DNA of 64,000 bases from DATFVJ01 sp963851085 (GTDB taxonomy: Bacteria; Actinomycetota; Actinomycetes; Streptosporangiales; Streptosporangiaceae): NCBI GenBank assembly GCA_963851085.1, contig CAWKNX010000001.1, positions 186,001-250,000 of the forward strand, given 5' to 3'. Positions 17,173 to 27,143 of the stretch are shown piece by piece. The stretch's first letter is position 1. Every line of letters starts with the position of its first letter. The notes below the pieces were generated by a model. That model did not search any database, was not told the DNA's origin, and worked only from the letters and a program-made list of their open reading frames with translations. Position numbers and translations under genes: made by a program.

Positions 17173-17340
17173 ATGGCGCTGTTCCTGCTGCTGATCATTG
17201 TTGCGATCGCGCTGGGAATATTCGGCGCGGTCGTTAAGGGCCTGTTCTACCTTCTGATCATCGGCGTGGTCGTCCTCATAGCCGACATGATCTTCGCAGG
17301 TGTGCGGCTTCGCCGAAGCGGCAGGCGCCCTGGCCGGTGA
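17173..17340 (+). CDS. very small membrane protein
   Basis: A 55-residue frame, ATG 17173 to TGA 17338-17340, preceded by GGAGGATCGGAGAG. It consists of one or two hydrophobic helices (MALFLLLIIVAIALGIFG, then LFYLLIIGVVVLIADMIF) and a basic tail (RLRRSGRRPGR). This resembles the short hydrophobic proteins that accompany stress genes in streptomycetes. The basic tail should stay in the cytoplasm. It is 26 nt downstream of the PRC-barrel gene on the same strand. Confidence 0.6.
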   Translation: MALFLLLIIVAIALGIFGAVVKGLFYLLIIGVVVLIADMIFAGVRLRRSGRRPGR

Positions 17341-17476
17341 GCAGCTGACGCGCCCGGCTCTGCATGGGAGGTACGGAAACAGGCCGCGGCCGGGGCGCCG
17401 GGAGCGCAGGTCGGCATGCGCTCGCGTCCTTGTATCCCTTCTGCGGCGCATCAATGATCATCTGGTGCGCCGTGTG

Positions 17477-18562
17477 TCACGAGGCGAGGAGCTCCGGCAA
17501 TTCCTCCGGCTCCTCGATGTGCCACTCGAGGTGAGTCTGCCGGAGCGACCGGTTGGGCACCAGCTGCTTGTCCGCGAAGTGGACCCTCACTTTCGGCTTC
17601 TTCACCTTGTAGATCAAGCCCAGCATGGCAAGGAGCTGGATGAGCCTCCATGTGGCGTCGGGGCGCCAGCCGCGCTCGGGCCTGGATCCGGCCGCCAAGG
17701 CCTCGGGGTCCACTGCGACCCTGCGGCCGTGCCGGGGGCAGGCAGGGTCAGCGTGGTGCCAGCTGTGGTTGCCCTCGCCGCCGGCCACGATAGCCACGAA
17801 CGAATTGTTGCGGCTGTCGTCCGCCCGATACTCGTGCCCGCGGCTGTCCTTGGCCCGGCTGCCCCATTTGTGGCAGACGGAGTTGACGAAACCGGTGGCC
17901 GTCATGACGGCTGCTGTGCGCAGCGCTCCGGCTATCAGAACCGCGTTCCACCCGAACAGCGGGTAGAACGCCAGCGGCACGAGGAAGTTCGCCACCGCCA
18001 GGAACGGGAACGCTTTGCGTTGCCACTGCACCAGCCGGTTCTCGGCCAGATCGCGGTGCAGCGCGTACTCCGGCGGCCGCTCGTAGAGGAAGAACAGCCA
18101 GACGCCCTGCGCCCACACGAGGCCTTTGTAGCCCCGCCACTCGGGGTATTCGTAAGGCGAGTGCGGATCCTTGCCGACCACGTCGGCGAAACGGTGGTGG
18201 GCACGGTGGTTCATCACCCATTGCTGGATGTCGCCTTCCATCGACATGCCGCTCGCCACGGCCAGCGCTACCTGCAGCGGGAATCTGGCCTCAAACCCGC
18301 GGTGGGTCCAGTAACGGTGGTTCCCCAGCGTCACGCCGAACATCGTGAACAAGTACATCGCCGCCGCCAGCGCCCAGAGGCCGATGCCGGTAGGAGTGGT
18401 AAAGGCGCGGTAGAGCCCCCACATCCCGAAGACTGGCAACAGTATCCCCAGAGTCACGATGTTGATCCATACCGGCTTGCGCCGTTTGCCGTTACGGTCG
18501 ATGTTGAAGCCTAGCGGCAGGACCGTCAGCCAGTCGCTCCTGCCCTTCACGAGGACCGACAT
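17477..18562 (-). CDS. fatty acid (acyl-CoA delta-9 type) desaturase
   Basis: A 361-residue integral membrane di-iron desaturase. The three histidine boxes are complete: HRYWTH (82-87), HRAHH (119-123) and NHSWHH (265-270). Four membrane spans are seen as two hydrophobic hairpins (about 33-80 and 185-225). It would introduce a cis double bond into an acyl-CoA using O2 and two electrons. No ferredoxin or reductase gene is adjacent. The start ATG 18562 has AAAGGAG nine nt upstream. It lies just downstream of WS/DGAT 2 on the same strand, separated by 338 nt, which fits a lipid-storage theme. Confidence 0.9.
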   Translation of the reverse strand: MSVLVKGRSDWLTVLPLGFNIDRNGKRRKPVWINIVTLGILLPVFGMWGLYRAFTTPTGIGLWALAAAMYLFTMFGVTLGNHRYWTHRGFEARFPLQVALAVASGMSMEGDIQQWVMNHRAHHRFADVVGKDPHSPYEYPEWRGYKGLVWAQGVWLFFLYERPPEYALHRDLAENRLVQWQRKAFPFLAVANFLVPLAFYPLFGWNAVLIAGALRTAAVMTATGFVNSVCHKWGSRAKDSRGHEYRADDSRNNSFVAIVAGGEGNHSWHHADPACPRHGRRVAVDPEALAAGSRPERGWRPDATWRLIQLLAMLGLIYKVKKPKVRVHFADKQLVPNRSLRQTHLEWHIEEPEELPELLAS

Positions 18563-18900
18563 GGCTATCAGCTCCTTTCAAGGTAGATACAGCAGGGGAG
18601 ATTGCTGGTCAGGAGAAAATAGGACGGTCTTTCCTTGTGGCACCTCCTGGAATCGTAAAGACGTACTGAGCGGAAACTGACGTCCAGCATTACCTCCTCG
18701 CCGGCGAATATGCCTTCAGCAGACCCACACGGCAGCCATCCGGGCAGGGACGGAGGTCCTCACGTCGGTCCCGGACCGATCACATCGGTGTGGCCGTCCT
18801 CATCGCCGGCCCTGGTCTTCGAGGGCCTGCGGCTCCGCCGGAGAAATACCAGGCGAGGTCTGGCTCACATCCCTGGAGACCCGCCCTGGCTGACGTTGAA
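18563..18900. other. intergenic region upstream of desaturase
   Basis: 338 bases with no supported gene. It should contain the desaturase promoter (minus strand). AT content rises near 18590-18700 compared with flanking genes. Confidence 0.35.
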
Positions 18901-20322
18901 TCAGAGCTGGCCGTCGGTGGCCGCGGCCGCCCGGATGCGTTGCTGGGCGGCTTCCAGGAGCTCGGACACACCGTCCTCGATGCCACGGGCCAGCACCTCG
19001 AGGTCTGGATTCGTGTCGTAGTCACCGGTGATCCCAAATGTGACATCACCACAGTAGGTGAAGATCGAAACCCCGGTGCGGACCGTCGTGGCGATCGGCA
19101 CGTAGGGGATGATCTCCACGAGCCGGCGGCCCATCGCGTAAAGCGGCTGGCGCGGACCCGGAATATTGGTGGTGACCGTGACGATCTCCCGCTGGTGCAG
19201 CCCGTAGACGAGCCGGACTGCCCGCGACATCACCGGGAACGGGGTGTAGCGGCCCAGTGAGACCAGCGCCTCCCCGACCATCGCTTCCTTGCTCGCCTTC
19301 AAGGCCGACAGCTCGGCCTGGACGGCGGCGAGCCGCTGCACCGGGTCGGCGACATGGATGGGCAGATGCGCCAGTACCGCCGACACCCGGTTCTCGTAGA
19401 CGCTATCTTCGCCAGGGGCACGGACTGAAACGGGAACCAGCGACGGAACCATGTGCGATTCAGGCTGCTCGCCGCGGGCGAGCAGAAGCGCACGGAAGCC
19501 GCCGCTGATCGCAGCCAGGACGACGTCGTTCACGGTGCCGCCAAGCTCCCGCTTGATCGTCTTGACGTCGTCGAGCGACGCCCGGGCCCAGGTGTACCGT
19601 CGTTGCTGGCCGATCTGCCCGCTCAGGGAGGACCCCGTCGCCGGCCACATCGATGGGGCCAGCTTCGCGATGGCCCGCACCGTGCCGGTTACCTGGCGGA
19701 CGGCGCGGCCAGGATGGGCCACCGCATCGCCGAGCACGGAGGCCTCCCGTACCGGAAGCAGGACCATGTCCATTGCCGCCTGCGCGGCGAGCCAGAGCGG
19801 GGACGGCTCCGCGGACACGGTCCGGCTGTCGACGGCGGGCGGCGGAGGTTCGGGGGACGCGTCGTAGATCACGCGGTACAGGTCGGTGGCGGAGACCCCG
19901 TCGACCATGCAGTGGTGGATCTTTGAGATCAGCGCCCAGCGGCGGTGGGCGAGCCCCTCGACGAGCCAGTACTCCCACAGCGGATAGTCGCGGTCGAGCC
20001 GCTGGCTCATCACCCGCGCCATCAACTGGCTGAGCTGCTGGTCGCTCCCGGGTTTCGGCAGGGCGGTCCGCCGGAGGTGGTAGCGGAGGTCGAAGTGCGG
20101 GTCGTCGACCCAGACCGGCCGCCCGAGGCGCAGCGGTACCGTGCGGAGCTTCTGCCGGTAGCGGGGCACCAGCGGCAGCCGCCCGGCGAGGTGAGCCAGG
20201 ACCTCGTCATAGGACGGTGACGGGCCTTCGAACACGGCAATCGACGCAATCGCCATCGACGTGTGCCGGTCCTCGTCTTCCGCATCGATGAATTGGGCGT
20301 CCAGTGGGTTCAGCCGGTCCAT
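18901..20322 (-). CDS. WS/DGAT-type acyltransferase 2
   Basis: A 473-residue WS/DGAT family protein. The start at ATG 20322 (MDRLNPLDAQFIDAED) is chosen over the frame opening at 20343 because GAAGG lies 8 nt upstream and the family begins with 'M.RL.PLD..F'. The active site is HHCMVDG (136-142) and PLWEYWLVEGL lies just before it. GTVNDVVLAAISGGFRALLL and NIPGPRQPLYAMGRRL are the usual C-terminal blocks. It is more canonical than the paralogue at 4029-5504 and probably makes triacylglycerol or wax esters. Confidence 0.92.
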   Translation of the reverse strand: MDRLNPLDAQFIDAEDEDRHTSMAIASIAVFEGPSPSYDEVLAHLAGRLPLVPRYRQKLRTVPLRLGRPVWVDDPHFDLRYHLRRTALPKPGSDQQLSQLMARVMSQRLDRDYPLWEYWLVEGLAHRRWALISKIHHCMVDGVSATDLYRVIYDASPEPPPPAVDSRTVSAEPSPLWLAAQAAMDMVLLPVREASVLGDAVAHPGRAVRQVTGTVRAIAKLAPSMWPATGSSLSGQIGQQRRYTWARASLDDVKTIKRELGGTVNDVVLAAISGGFRALLLARGEQPESHMVPSLVPVSVRAPGEDSVYENRVSAVLAHLPIHVADPVQRLAAVQAELSALKASKEAMVGEALVSLGRYTPFPVMSRAVRLVYGLHQREIVTVTTNIPGPRQPLYAMGRRLVEIIPYVPIATTVRTGVSIFTYCGDVTFGITGDYDTNPDLEVLARGIEDGVSELLEAAQQRIRAAAATDGQL

Positions 20323-20594
20323 GACGCCGCCTTCCCAAGCCATATCGATCTCGTCATCCGAACGCCGCCAGGCAACGGCTGAAGATGACTTCCTAGTGCG
20401 GATGGTAAGCCGCGCTGGCTCCGGCTCGACCTTGTCGATGGTCCCGCCGGCGGGGACCTTCGGCTCTGATTAAGGACGCCCAGTAGCGGTACGCCATATC
20501 GCCATACCACGACAGTGGAATCGGGCCCCTCGTGCCACATCAGCCGGCCCAATCGGCGGTTAGATCATTTAGTTAGCCGCCAGTCGGCGCGGCG

Positions 20595-20955
20595 ACGTGG
20601 ATTTCAGCGTCCAGTGGCCGTGATGGCCTTGATGATCTTGCAGTACGTCCCGGATTCCGACGACCCGCACGCGCTCGTGGCCGAGTTGATGGGGGCGCTT
20701 GCGTCGGGGAGCTATCTGGCGGTGTCGGATACCACCAGGGATATCGACGTGGAGCGGGTCACCGAGGGGACGGCGCGGCTCAACCAGCGGATGGGCGGCA
20801 CGCGGCTGACGTTGCGCTCGCGGGCGGAGTTTACCCGGTTCTTCGACGGCTTGGAGCTTGTGGAGCCTGGTGTGGTGCCGCTGCCGCAGTGGCGGGCCAA
20901 TGCGAGCCCGTCCCACCTGATCCCGGCGTACGCGGGGATCGGCCGCACGCCCTGA
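20595..20955 (+). pseudogene. C-terminal remnant of a SAM-dependent methyltransferase (Methyltransf_19)
   Basis: From about 20608 the frame reads RPVAVMALMILQYVPD, then LVAELMGALASGSYLAVSDT, ELVEPGVVPLPQW and HLIPAYAGIGRTP before its stop. This is the C-terminal half of the actinobacterial S-adenosylmethionine methyltransferase family PF04672. The SAM-binding N-terminal half is missing: upstream of 20600 the frame turns into unrelated Arg/Ser-rich sequence. No start codon with a ribosome binding site is present. Confidence 0.65.
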
Positions 20956-21052
20956 CGCCAGGCTGCCCGCAGCCGCGACAGGCGCGGCGCCCAGAGGTCG
21001 CGCGGTTATCGCGACCCTGGGACCGCCCGGCGAGGTGGTCGCCGCCGATGAG

Positions 21053-21256
21053 TCAGCCGATGACCCTGACGTTCTCCGCCTGAGGTCCCTTCTGGCCCTG
21101 CGTGACGTCGAACTCCACCTTCTGCCCCTCCTCGAGGCTGCGGTAGCCGCCACCCGTGATCGCACTGAAGTGCACGAACACGTCCGGACCACCCTCGACC
21201 GCGATGAAGCCGTAGCCCTTCTCGCCGTTGAACCACTTCACATTGCCCTGAGCCAT
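21053..21256 (-). CDS. cold shock protein (CspA family)
   Basis: A 67-residue single cold-shock domain of standard length. RNP1 is KGYGFI (13-18) and RNP2 is VFVHFS (26-31). It starts MAQGNVKWFNGEKGYGFIAV. It binds single-stranded nucleic acid as an RNA chaperone. The leader upstream (21257-21400) is gene-free, as usual for csp genes with long 5' untranslated regions. Confidence 0.95.
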   Translation of the reverse strand: MAQGNVKWFNGEKGYGFIAVEGGPDVFVHFSAITGGGYRSLEEGQKVEFDVTQGQKGPQAENVRVIG

Positions 21257-21543
21257 CTTGACCTTCTTCGCTGTGGATGCGGCACCCCGCCATGGCGGTG
21301 TGCGCTTCCCACGATTACTTTGGCCAGCATGTCACGGGACGCGCGGCAAGTGTAAACCGGACGACTGGCTGGCCAAGCGTGCTGGGCGGCCGGAACCACC
21401 CGCTCAGCCGGGGAGCGAGAGTAGCTGGATCTCGGTGCAGCAGCCGATGGCGGTCCGTAAACCGGCGCCCTGCGGCCGCCTGGCCAGGCATGGGTGGTGT
21501 CGCGCTCGACGTCCTTGCGGCCAGCCGGTGGATAACCGGGCGA

Positions 21544-21984
21544 TCATCCCGTGGGTGCGTCGAGCAACGCGCGGCAAATATCGGCGATGTCGACCATCCC
21601 GATGAGACCGGCGTCGCCGACGACCGGCAGGTGCCGGAAACGCCCGATCACCATGGTTTCAGCCGCGTCACGGACGCTTGTCGCCGCGGTGATGACCGTC
21701 AGGCCGGTGGTCATCAGATCACGGATCCGGACCTCGTTCACCTCCTTGCGGTCCGCCACCGCCTGGACAATGTCCGCGTCGGTGATAAGGCCGATCGGCT
21801 GATTGTTGTGCACGCTGTCCAGGACCACCAAGGCGGTCGCGCCCGCATGCCGCATCAGGTACGCGGCCGCGGCCGCATGGTCGTTCTGGTCGACCGTCGT
21901 CGCCGGGGGCCGTATGACGCCGGCGACAGTGGCCGGCGCAGGTGGCGGCGGCCCGAACGGCTGCCGCGCAGAGTTTTCCGTCAT
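21544..21984 (-). CDS. CBS-domain pair protein
   Basis: A 146-residue protein from ATG 21984 (MTENSARQ), chosen because GGAG lies 7 nt upstream; an open frame to 22104 exists. Two CBS motifs form one Bateman module: AAAYLMRHAGATALVVLDS with GLITDADIVQAVADR, and IRDLMTTGLTVITAATSVRD with FRHLPVVGDAGLIGMVDI. Such modules bind adenine nucleotides and act as energy sensors. No effector domain is attached, and the neighbours give no clue to its target. Confidence 0.88.
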   Translation of the reverse strand: MTENSARQPFGPPPPAPATVAGVIRPPATTVDQNDHAAAAAYLMRHAGATALVVLDSVHNNQPIGLITDADIVQAVADRKEVNEVRIRDLMTTGLTVITAATSVRDAAETMVIGRFRHLPVVGDAGLIGMVDIADICRALLDAPTG

Positions 21985-22497
21985 GATCTGCTCCGGTTCC
22001 GGGGAGTCGGCGGCATCCCCTCGAGATCCGACCATGCTGTCCGGTGGAACCGGCGTGACCCGCGCGGCATTCCGCCGCCGGGCGGCGCTGCCCGCGGCTC
22101 GCACCGATCAGGCATCCGGCCCGCGAACTGCGTTGTTCACTGCGGCGTGGCCGGGTGTCCGCCCCGGGCGCCGCTTCGACAGCCAGCCCGGCGAGCTCCG
22201 CCTTATATGGAGCGGAAAGCGGTCTCGCATCGCCGGGAGCATCGGGGCTGGCAGGATGACCCACCGAATCGTGGAAAAGAGGGTGGCGGCCGCAGGTCAA
22301 GCTCAGAGAGCGAGGCACTGCAACCGGCCTCTCGCTGCGCTCGCCCCAGGATTGCCATAGGTCTTTTTCTGGCCGCGGACGTTGATGGTAACGGCTTCGC
22401 CGGCGCGGCGCCCTCGCGGGCGGCCCACGCCTATGTCCCACGCGGTCGCAACCCATCCGCAAGGCACACCGGCCTGCGTCTCCTGCTCGGCTGCTGG
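21985..22497. other. gene-free stretch between CBS protein and ABC exporter
   Basis: About 510 bases where only shadow frames are open. I see no motif, repeat or family match. Confidence 0.4.
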
Positions 22498-23661
22498 CTA
22501 TGCCAACAGGACGCGGCGGAGCCGCCACGTCGCGAGTATCAGCAACACGGCGGCATACGCCGCGAGGACCCCGAGCTGCGGCAGGATGCCGGTGATGGAG
22601 GCGCCGTGGCCAACGAGTTTGGCGAAGGCGTCGTTCCCCCACGCCTGGGGGGTGATGTGGGCGACCCGTTTCATCGTCGGTGAGAAGACCTCCAGCGGCA
22701 CCATGCAGCCACCGAGCGCGCCGAGTCCCAGGCCCAGGAGCAGCGAGACTCCCGCCGCCTGCTGCTCGTTCCGGAACAGTGTCCCCAGGAAGATCCCGGC
22801 GCCCGCCCCCACGAGGGCGAACAGGATCACCACCGCCGCCACCCCGGCGGGCTGTCCCCACCTCACGCCGAACAGCAGCGCGGAGCCGAGGATGATCACT
22901 ACCGCCTGGATGACCGCGATCAGGACCCGACCGAGGGTCTCTCCCGCGATCACTGTGCCGGGCGAGGTTGGGGTGGCGAGCATACGGCGTGCCAGGCCGA
23001 GCCGGCGGGTCTCGATGAGGGCGACTGCGCCGGTCAGGGCGATGAGGAACAGGAAGAGCAGGAGCTCGGTCCAGGCGCCCTCGTCGAACTGCCCGAGCGT
23101 CTTGGAGAACAGCGCCGTACCCGCCGTGGTCTGGGTCACCGAGACCGGCGGGACGGCGGGTGAGATCCGGGCCACCTCGGCGAGGCCGGCATCGAAGCTC
23201 GGCGCCGCGCGCTCGGCGACTGCGAATCGGGCGGCGCCGAGCAGCGCTGCTTGTTTCGAGACCGCGCCCTGGACCGTCTCACCGAGTTGCTGGGAGGACT
23301 GGTCCGGGCGCGCCATGTAGCGCAGGGCCACGCCGTGCCCGGCGCGGACTGCCGCGTCGTAGCCGGGTGGGATCACCAGGCCCGCCGCGAGGTTTCCGCG
23401 CTCGACCTGGGTGAGCAGCGCGGCGGGATCGGAGACGGACACGACCCGCAGGTGGGGGGTCCGGTCGAGCTGCTGCACGAGCGCCGCGCCGAGCGGCCCG
23501 GAGTTTTGGGCCACCACGCCCAGGCGAGGGCTGGACGAGCCGCCGAACGTCGCCCCAAGCACGAGGATCAGGACCATCGGGAAGACGAATACGAAGAAGA
23601 TGTTCGTGCGCACCCGGAACATCCGGCGAAGGTTCGCGGTGGCGATCCACAGCGCCTTCAT
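22498..23661 (-). CDS. ABC-2 type transporter permease (second permease of exporter operon)
   Basis: A 387-residue membrane protein with the ABC-2 (YhgE/NatB-like) layout. An N-terminal helix (MFRVRTNIFFVFVFPMVLIL) is followed by an outside domain of about 170 residues and five C-terminal helices. ETRRLGLARRMLATPTSPGT is the cytosolic coupling segment, and GLGLGALGGCMVPLEVFSP and ITPQAWGNDAF are typical of the family. It starts 3 nt after the previous permease stops. With the ATPase at 24868-25812 it forms an exporter, probably for a drug or lipid; the substrate is unknown. Confidence 0.85.
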   Translation of the reverse strand: MKALWIATANLRRMFRVRTNIFFVFVFPMVLILVLGATFGGSSSPRLGVVAQNSGPLGAALVQQLDRTPHLRVVSVSDPAALLTQVERGNLAAGLVIPPGYDAAVRAGHGVALRYMARPDQSSQQLGETVQGAVSKQAALLGAARFAVAERAAPSFDAGLAEVARISPAVPPVSVTQTTAGTALFSKTLGQFDEGAWTELLLFLFLIALTGAVALIETRRLGLARRMLATPTSPGTVIAGETLGRVLIAVIQAVVIILGSALLFGVRWGQPAGVAAVVILFALVGAGAGIFLGTLFRNEQQAAGVSLLLGLGLGALGGCMVPLEVFSPTMKRVAHITPQAWGNDAFAKLVGHGASITGILPQLGVLAAYAAVLLILATWRLRRVLLA

Positions 23662-23664
23662 CGC

Positions 23665-24851
23665 TCACACCTCCGTCATGTGCCTGAGCCGGGTCATCGC
23701 GAGGCCTCCGGCCACGCCGGCGAACCCCAGCATCGCCAGGACCGGCACCCACACCGCCGAGATGCCGCCGCCCCGCAGGTCGCCGAGCCCCCGAAGGAAC
23801 CACGCCTGGGGGGCCACGAACGTGAGTTTTGAAAGGATGCCGGGGGCCTGGGAGACCGGGAAGAACGTTCCACCGAGCAGGCCCAGGACGACCGCGACCA
23901 CCATCTGCCAGTTGCTTGCCTGCTCGGCGTTCTTGGCCAAGGTGGCGATGAGGGCCATGATCCCCATGGCCGACAGGATCGCCGCGACGATGAGCACGGC
24001 CACGCCGAGCGGGTTCCCCCACGATGCCCCGAACAGCAGGCTCGTGGCGGCCACGAGCACGACCATGCTGAGTGCCCCGAGGAGGAAACTCGTCAGCAGC
24101 TTCCCGCCGAGGATCGAGGTCCGGGTGATCGGCGCGGCCAGCAGCCGGGCCAGCGTCCCCTCGTTTCGCTCCTCCAGCAGGCTCGTCACGCCGAACTGCA
24201 CGGTGAAGAACAGGAAGAACACGGCCATCCCGGCGGCGAAGAACGACTTCTGGTCGAGTTCCTTACTTTTCGCCGAGACGTCACGAACGGCGACCGGCGC
24301 TGCGGCCGCGGCGGCACGCGCGGCGAGCACCGGGACCCGCCCGGCGCCGGCCCGCTCGAGCCCCCTCCGCCGTGCACCACCGTGGCCACCGACAGCCGCA
24401 CCCGGTTCAGGTCGGAGGTGTAGCCCTCGGCGATCGATCGAGCGATCTCCGATGAGATCGGAGAGTCGACGTTTCCGATCACCTGCATGGAGGCGGGCTG
24501 GTTCGCCTGGACCCGGGCGGAGAAGCCTGCCGGGATGACGATCACGGCGTTCAGCGTTCCCTTCGCCGCCAGCGCGCGGGCCCCGGCCACCGTTTCTTCA
24601 GAGTGAACGGCGATCAGGCCGCTTCTGCCGACAGCTCCGAGCACTTGGCCGACGAACTGCTGAGCGACAACGCCTCGATCCACGTTGACCACGCCGAGGC
24701 TGATCACCTTCGAGTTCCCGGAGATCCCACTGAAGATCGAGTTGAAGATGAACGCCAAGCTGAGCGGGACCACGATCCCGATTAGCAGGGCCGAGCGGTC
24801 CCGGATCCGGGCCTTCAGGTCCTTCATGCAGATGAGCACTGCGGCTCGCAT
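23665..24851 (-). pseudogene. ABC-2 type transporter permease, frameshifted
   Basis: Two overlapping frames make one ABC-2 permease. The N-terminal part (from ATG 24851, MRAAVLICMKDLKARIRDRS) runs to VRLSVATVVHGGG. The C-terminal part continues LERAGAGRVPVLAARAA, then KSKELDQKSFFAAGMAVFFL, LEERNEGTLARLLAAPITR and FVAPQAWFLRGLGDL. The frame changes at a run of five C at 24361-24365, the classical place for a one-base indel. Apart from this, the protein of about 395 residues is intact and flanked closely by its ATPase (16 nt) and partner permease (3 nt). A sequencing error is as likely as true inactivation. Confidence 0.75.
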
Positions 24852-24867
24852 ACGCTCTCCTGGCCCT

Positions 24868-25812
24868 TCAGTCGCGAAGTGCCCTGCCGGTCAGGTGGAG
24901 GAAGACCGCCTCGAGGTCCGGTTCGGTGACCTCCACGGACTTGATGGCCGCTCCTGCGGTTGCCGCGTCCTTGAGGATGGCTGGGAGATTGCCCCGCGCC
25001 TCCTCTACGACCAGGTCGATGCCCTCATCGGTCGCGCTGGTCTCGTGCACCCAGGGCTGGGCGGCCAGGGCAAGTGCGGCCTGAATCAGGTCGCCCGTCG
25101 CCGAGAGGCGCACCCGGTCCCGCTCGCCGACCAAGCTCACGAGCTCCGTCCGGGTGCCCTCGGCGATCAGCTTGCCGTGGTCGATGATCCCCACCCGGTC
25201 GCAGAGGCGCTCGGCCTCTTCCATGTAGTGGGTGGTGTACAGGACCGCCATTCCTTCTCCGGCCAGTCCCTCGACACTCTCGAGGATTGCGTTCCTGCTC
25301 TGCGGGTCCACCCCGACTGTCGGCTCGTCCAGGATCAGGAGCTTCGGCCGATGCAGCAGCCCGATGCCGACGTTGAGGCGTCGTTTCATCCCCCCGGAGT
25401 ACGTCTTGGTCTGATCGTCGGCACGGTCAGCGAGGCCGGTCACCTCGAGCACCGCGTCGCTCCGGCGCTTCGCCTCGGAGGTGGACATGCCGTAAAGCCG
25501 GGCGAAAAACACCAGGTTCTCGCGGGCGGAAAGATCCGGGTAAATGGCGAGGTCCTGTGGCACGTAGCCGATGGCGCTCTTTGCCCGGACGGCATGGGTC
25601 GACATCGGCTCACCCGCCACCACAACCTCGCCGCCGTCGCGTTCGAGAAGGCCGGCGATCATCGAGATCGTCGTTGTCTTGCCGGCCCCGTTCGGGCCGA
25701 GGAGCCCGTACGTCTCACCGGGGCCGATGTGGAACCCGACCCCGTCGACGGCGACAAGGTCACCGAAGCGCCGCCGAAGTCCCCGGCATTCGAGCATCCG
25801 CTCGCCCGCCAT
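24868..25812 (-). CDS. ABC transporter ATP-binding protein
   Basis: A 314-residue ATPase of the drug/natrium exporter (CcmA/DrrA-like) type. Walker A is GPNGAGKTT (39-47), the signature is YSGGMKRR, and Walker B is LLILDEPTVGVD. GYVPQDLAIYPDLSARENL is the Q-loop region, and the C-terminal 80 residues form the DrrA-type extension. ATG 25812 (MAGERMLECRG) is preferred because GGGGAAG lies upstream; ATGs at 25830 and 25797 are alternatives. First gene of a three-gene exporter operon. Confidence 0.9.
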   Translation of the reverse strand: MAGERMLECRGLRRRFGDLVAVDGVGFHIGPGETYGLLGPNGAGKTTTISMIAGLLERDGGEVVVAGEPMSTHAVRAKSAIGYVPQDLAIYPDLSARENLVFFARLYGMSTSEAKRRSDAVLEVTGLADRADDQTKTYSGGMKRRLNVGIGLLHRPKLLILDEPTVGVDPQSRNAILESVEGLAGEGMAVLYTTHYMEEAERLCDRVGIIDHGKLIAEGTRTELVSLVGERDRVRLSATGDLIQAALALAAQPWVHETSATDEGIDLVVEEARGNLPAILKDAATAGAAIKSVEVTEPDLEAVFLHLTGRALRD

Positions 25813-25989
25813 CCGTAACTGCTTCCCCATCGGGATCCGAACGACGCCATCCTGTTCACGACCAGGCCGCCAACACAAGGGTCCGACGGCCCTGTAGAGG
25901 CTGAGACTTCGCCTGCTCCTGCGGGTAGCGGAGCCTCGCCTCGCGGGCGCGTTCGCCAGGATTTATGCCATCCGGCCCAGCCCAAACTG

Positions 25990-26130
25990 TCAAGCCTGGG
26001 CGGCCGAACGCCTCCCCGAAACGCTCGATCAGGCGCTGGCGGCCCTGGCGCAGTCCACCGTAGTCCCGGCCGCCATGGGGCCAGCCGATGCTTTACGAGA
26101 CGTTCACCGCGGTGTGCACCGCCGAATCCC
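25990..26130 (+). pseudogene. possible glutamine synthetase-like C-terminal remnant
   Basis: The plus strand reads ERLPETLDQALAALAQSTVV, then PAAMG, and after a one-base shift PMLYETFTAVCTAE. The pattern 'LP.TL.EAL.AL....VV..A.G..LYE.F..V...E' resembles the end of glutamine synthetase-type enzymes. Nothing else of the gene is present. The surrounding 790 bases (25879-26668) carry no other supported gene. Confidence 0.3.
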
Positions 26131-26668
26131 GCTCATCGATCAGGCCGGGGTGCGGGCGGGGTACACGGCCGACGTGCGGGGCGCGGTCCAGTGTGCAGAT
26201 CGGGGACCACAACAGGCAGGACAACAAATTCAACGCCCCCGGGGGAGCTGAGGCGCCGGATTACTGAGAGCAGCGGCCCTGGCCAGGGTGTTACCGAGTG
26301 AACGGCGTCGGCCGGACCTGCCGCTCAGGCCGATAACCACAACGTCCGGGGGGCAATTCGTTTATCGGTCAGTACGCCAGGAAACAATCTGTCCAGGCGT
26401 AGCCGGTACCTGTGGCCTGCCGGTCCGGGTGGGGATGTGCCGCAGCGGCCGTTGGCGGCAATGGCGGTCCCGGGCCCCTTCGCCCCTAACTACTGACGTC
26501 GGCTCGGCTGCTGTGTGGCCCGTCGATTCTGGCCTGGCCGCAGCCATGGAAGCGGCCGAGAATAGGCGGGGGTCCAGCGAGGCCCCGCCCCTAACTGAAC
26601 AAGATGCCCCGCCAGGCAGGTCCCCGCACCGGCCGGGCGAGCCTTCCCCCTGGAAAAGGACAAGATCA

Positions 26669-26950
26669 ATGAGGTACCTGATCAACCTCGCGCAAGAGTG
26701 GGACTGGACTCCCGGCAACTGGCAAGAGCTACCCGAAGGCAAGTACGCGATCATGGTGGCCCGCGTCACCGAAGAAGAGTTCACGGTCTTCAGTGACAAA
26801 AGTTACCCGCCAGAGGATCCCGCGGAACCACACAGGCGGCGGTCCAGGGTTATAACGGCCGTGACTAAGCGCGGCGATATGATCATGCTCGGCGCCGCTG
26901 ACGTCGACCACGCCATCGAAGCTGAGAAAAACCGTACTCCCCCCAGCTAA
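26669..26950 (+). CDS. small hypothetical protein
   Basis: A 93-residue frame from ATG 26669 with AAGGA about 9 nt upstream; an upstream extension to 26288 is Arg/Pro-rich and looks non-coding. The protein starts MRYLINLAQEWDWTPGNWQE and continues with alternating beta-like strands (KYAIMVARV, EEFTVFSDK) and a charged tail. It is acidic with several Trp residues. I do not recognise it, and it has no operon partner. Confidence 0.5.
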   Translation: MRYLINLAQEWDWTPGNWQELPEGKYAIMVARVTEEEFTVFSDKSYPPEDPAEPHRRRSRVITAVTKRGDMIMLGAADVDHAIEAEKNRTPPS

Positions 26951-27143
26951 GGCCCCGCCGGCCGGTCCCCCCACCCTCCCTGGCGGCCCGTCCGGGCATA
27001 TCCGAGATCATTGGCTGGCGTTGTTAGCATCCGTGTTAGCGGCATCGCACAGCGACCGACCCTGATCGCAGGGTAGTCGTCGTGGGTAACGAACCCGTGC
27101 GTGCAGAGGTTGCGGCGGCCACCCGCTCTCAGGCACCGTTCTC

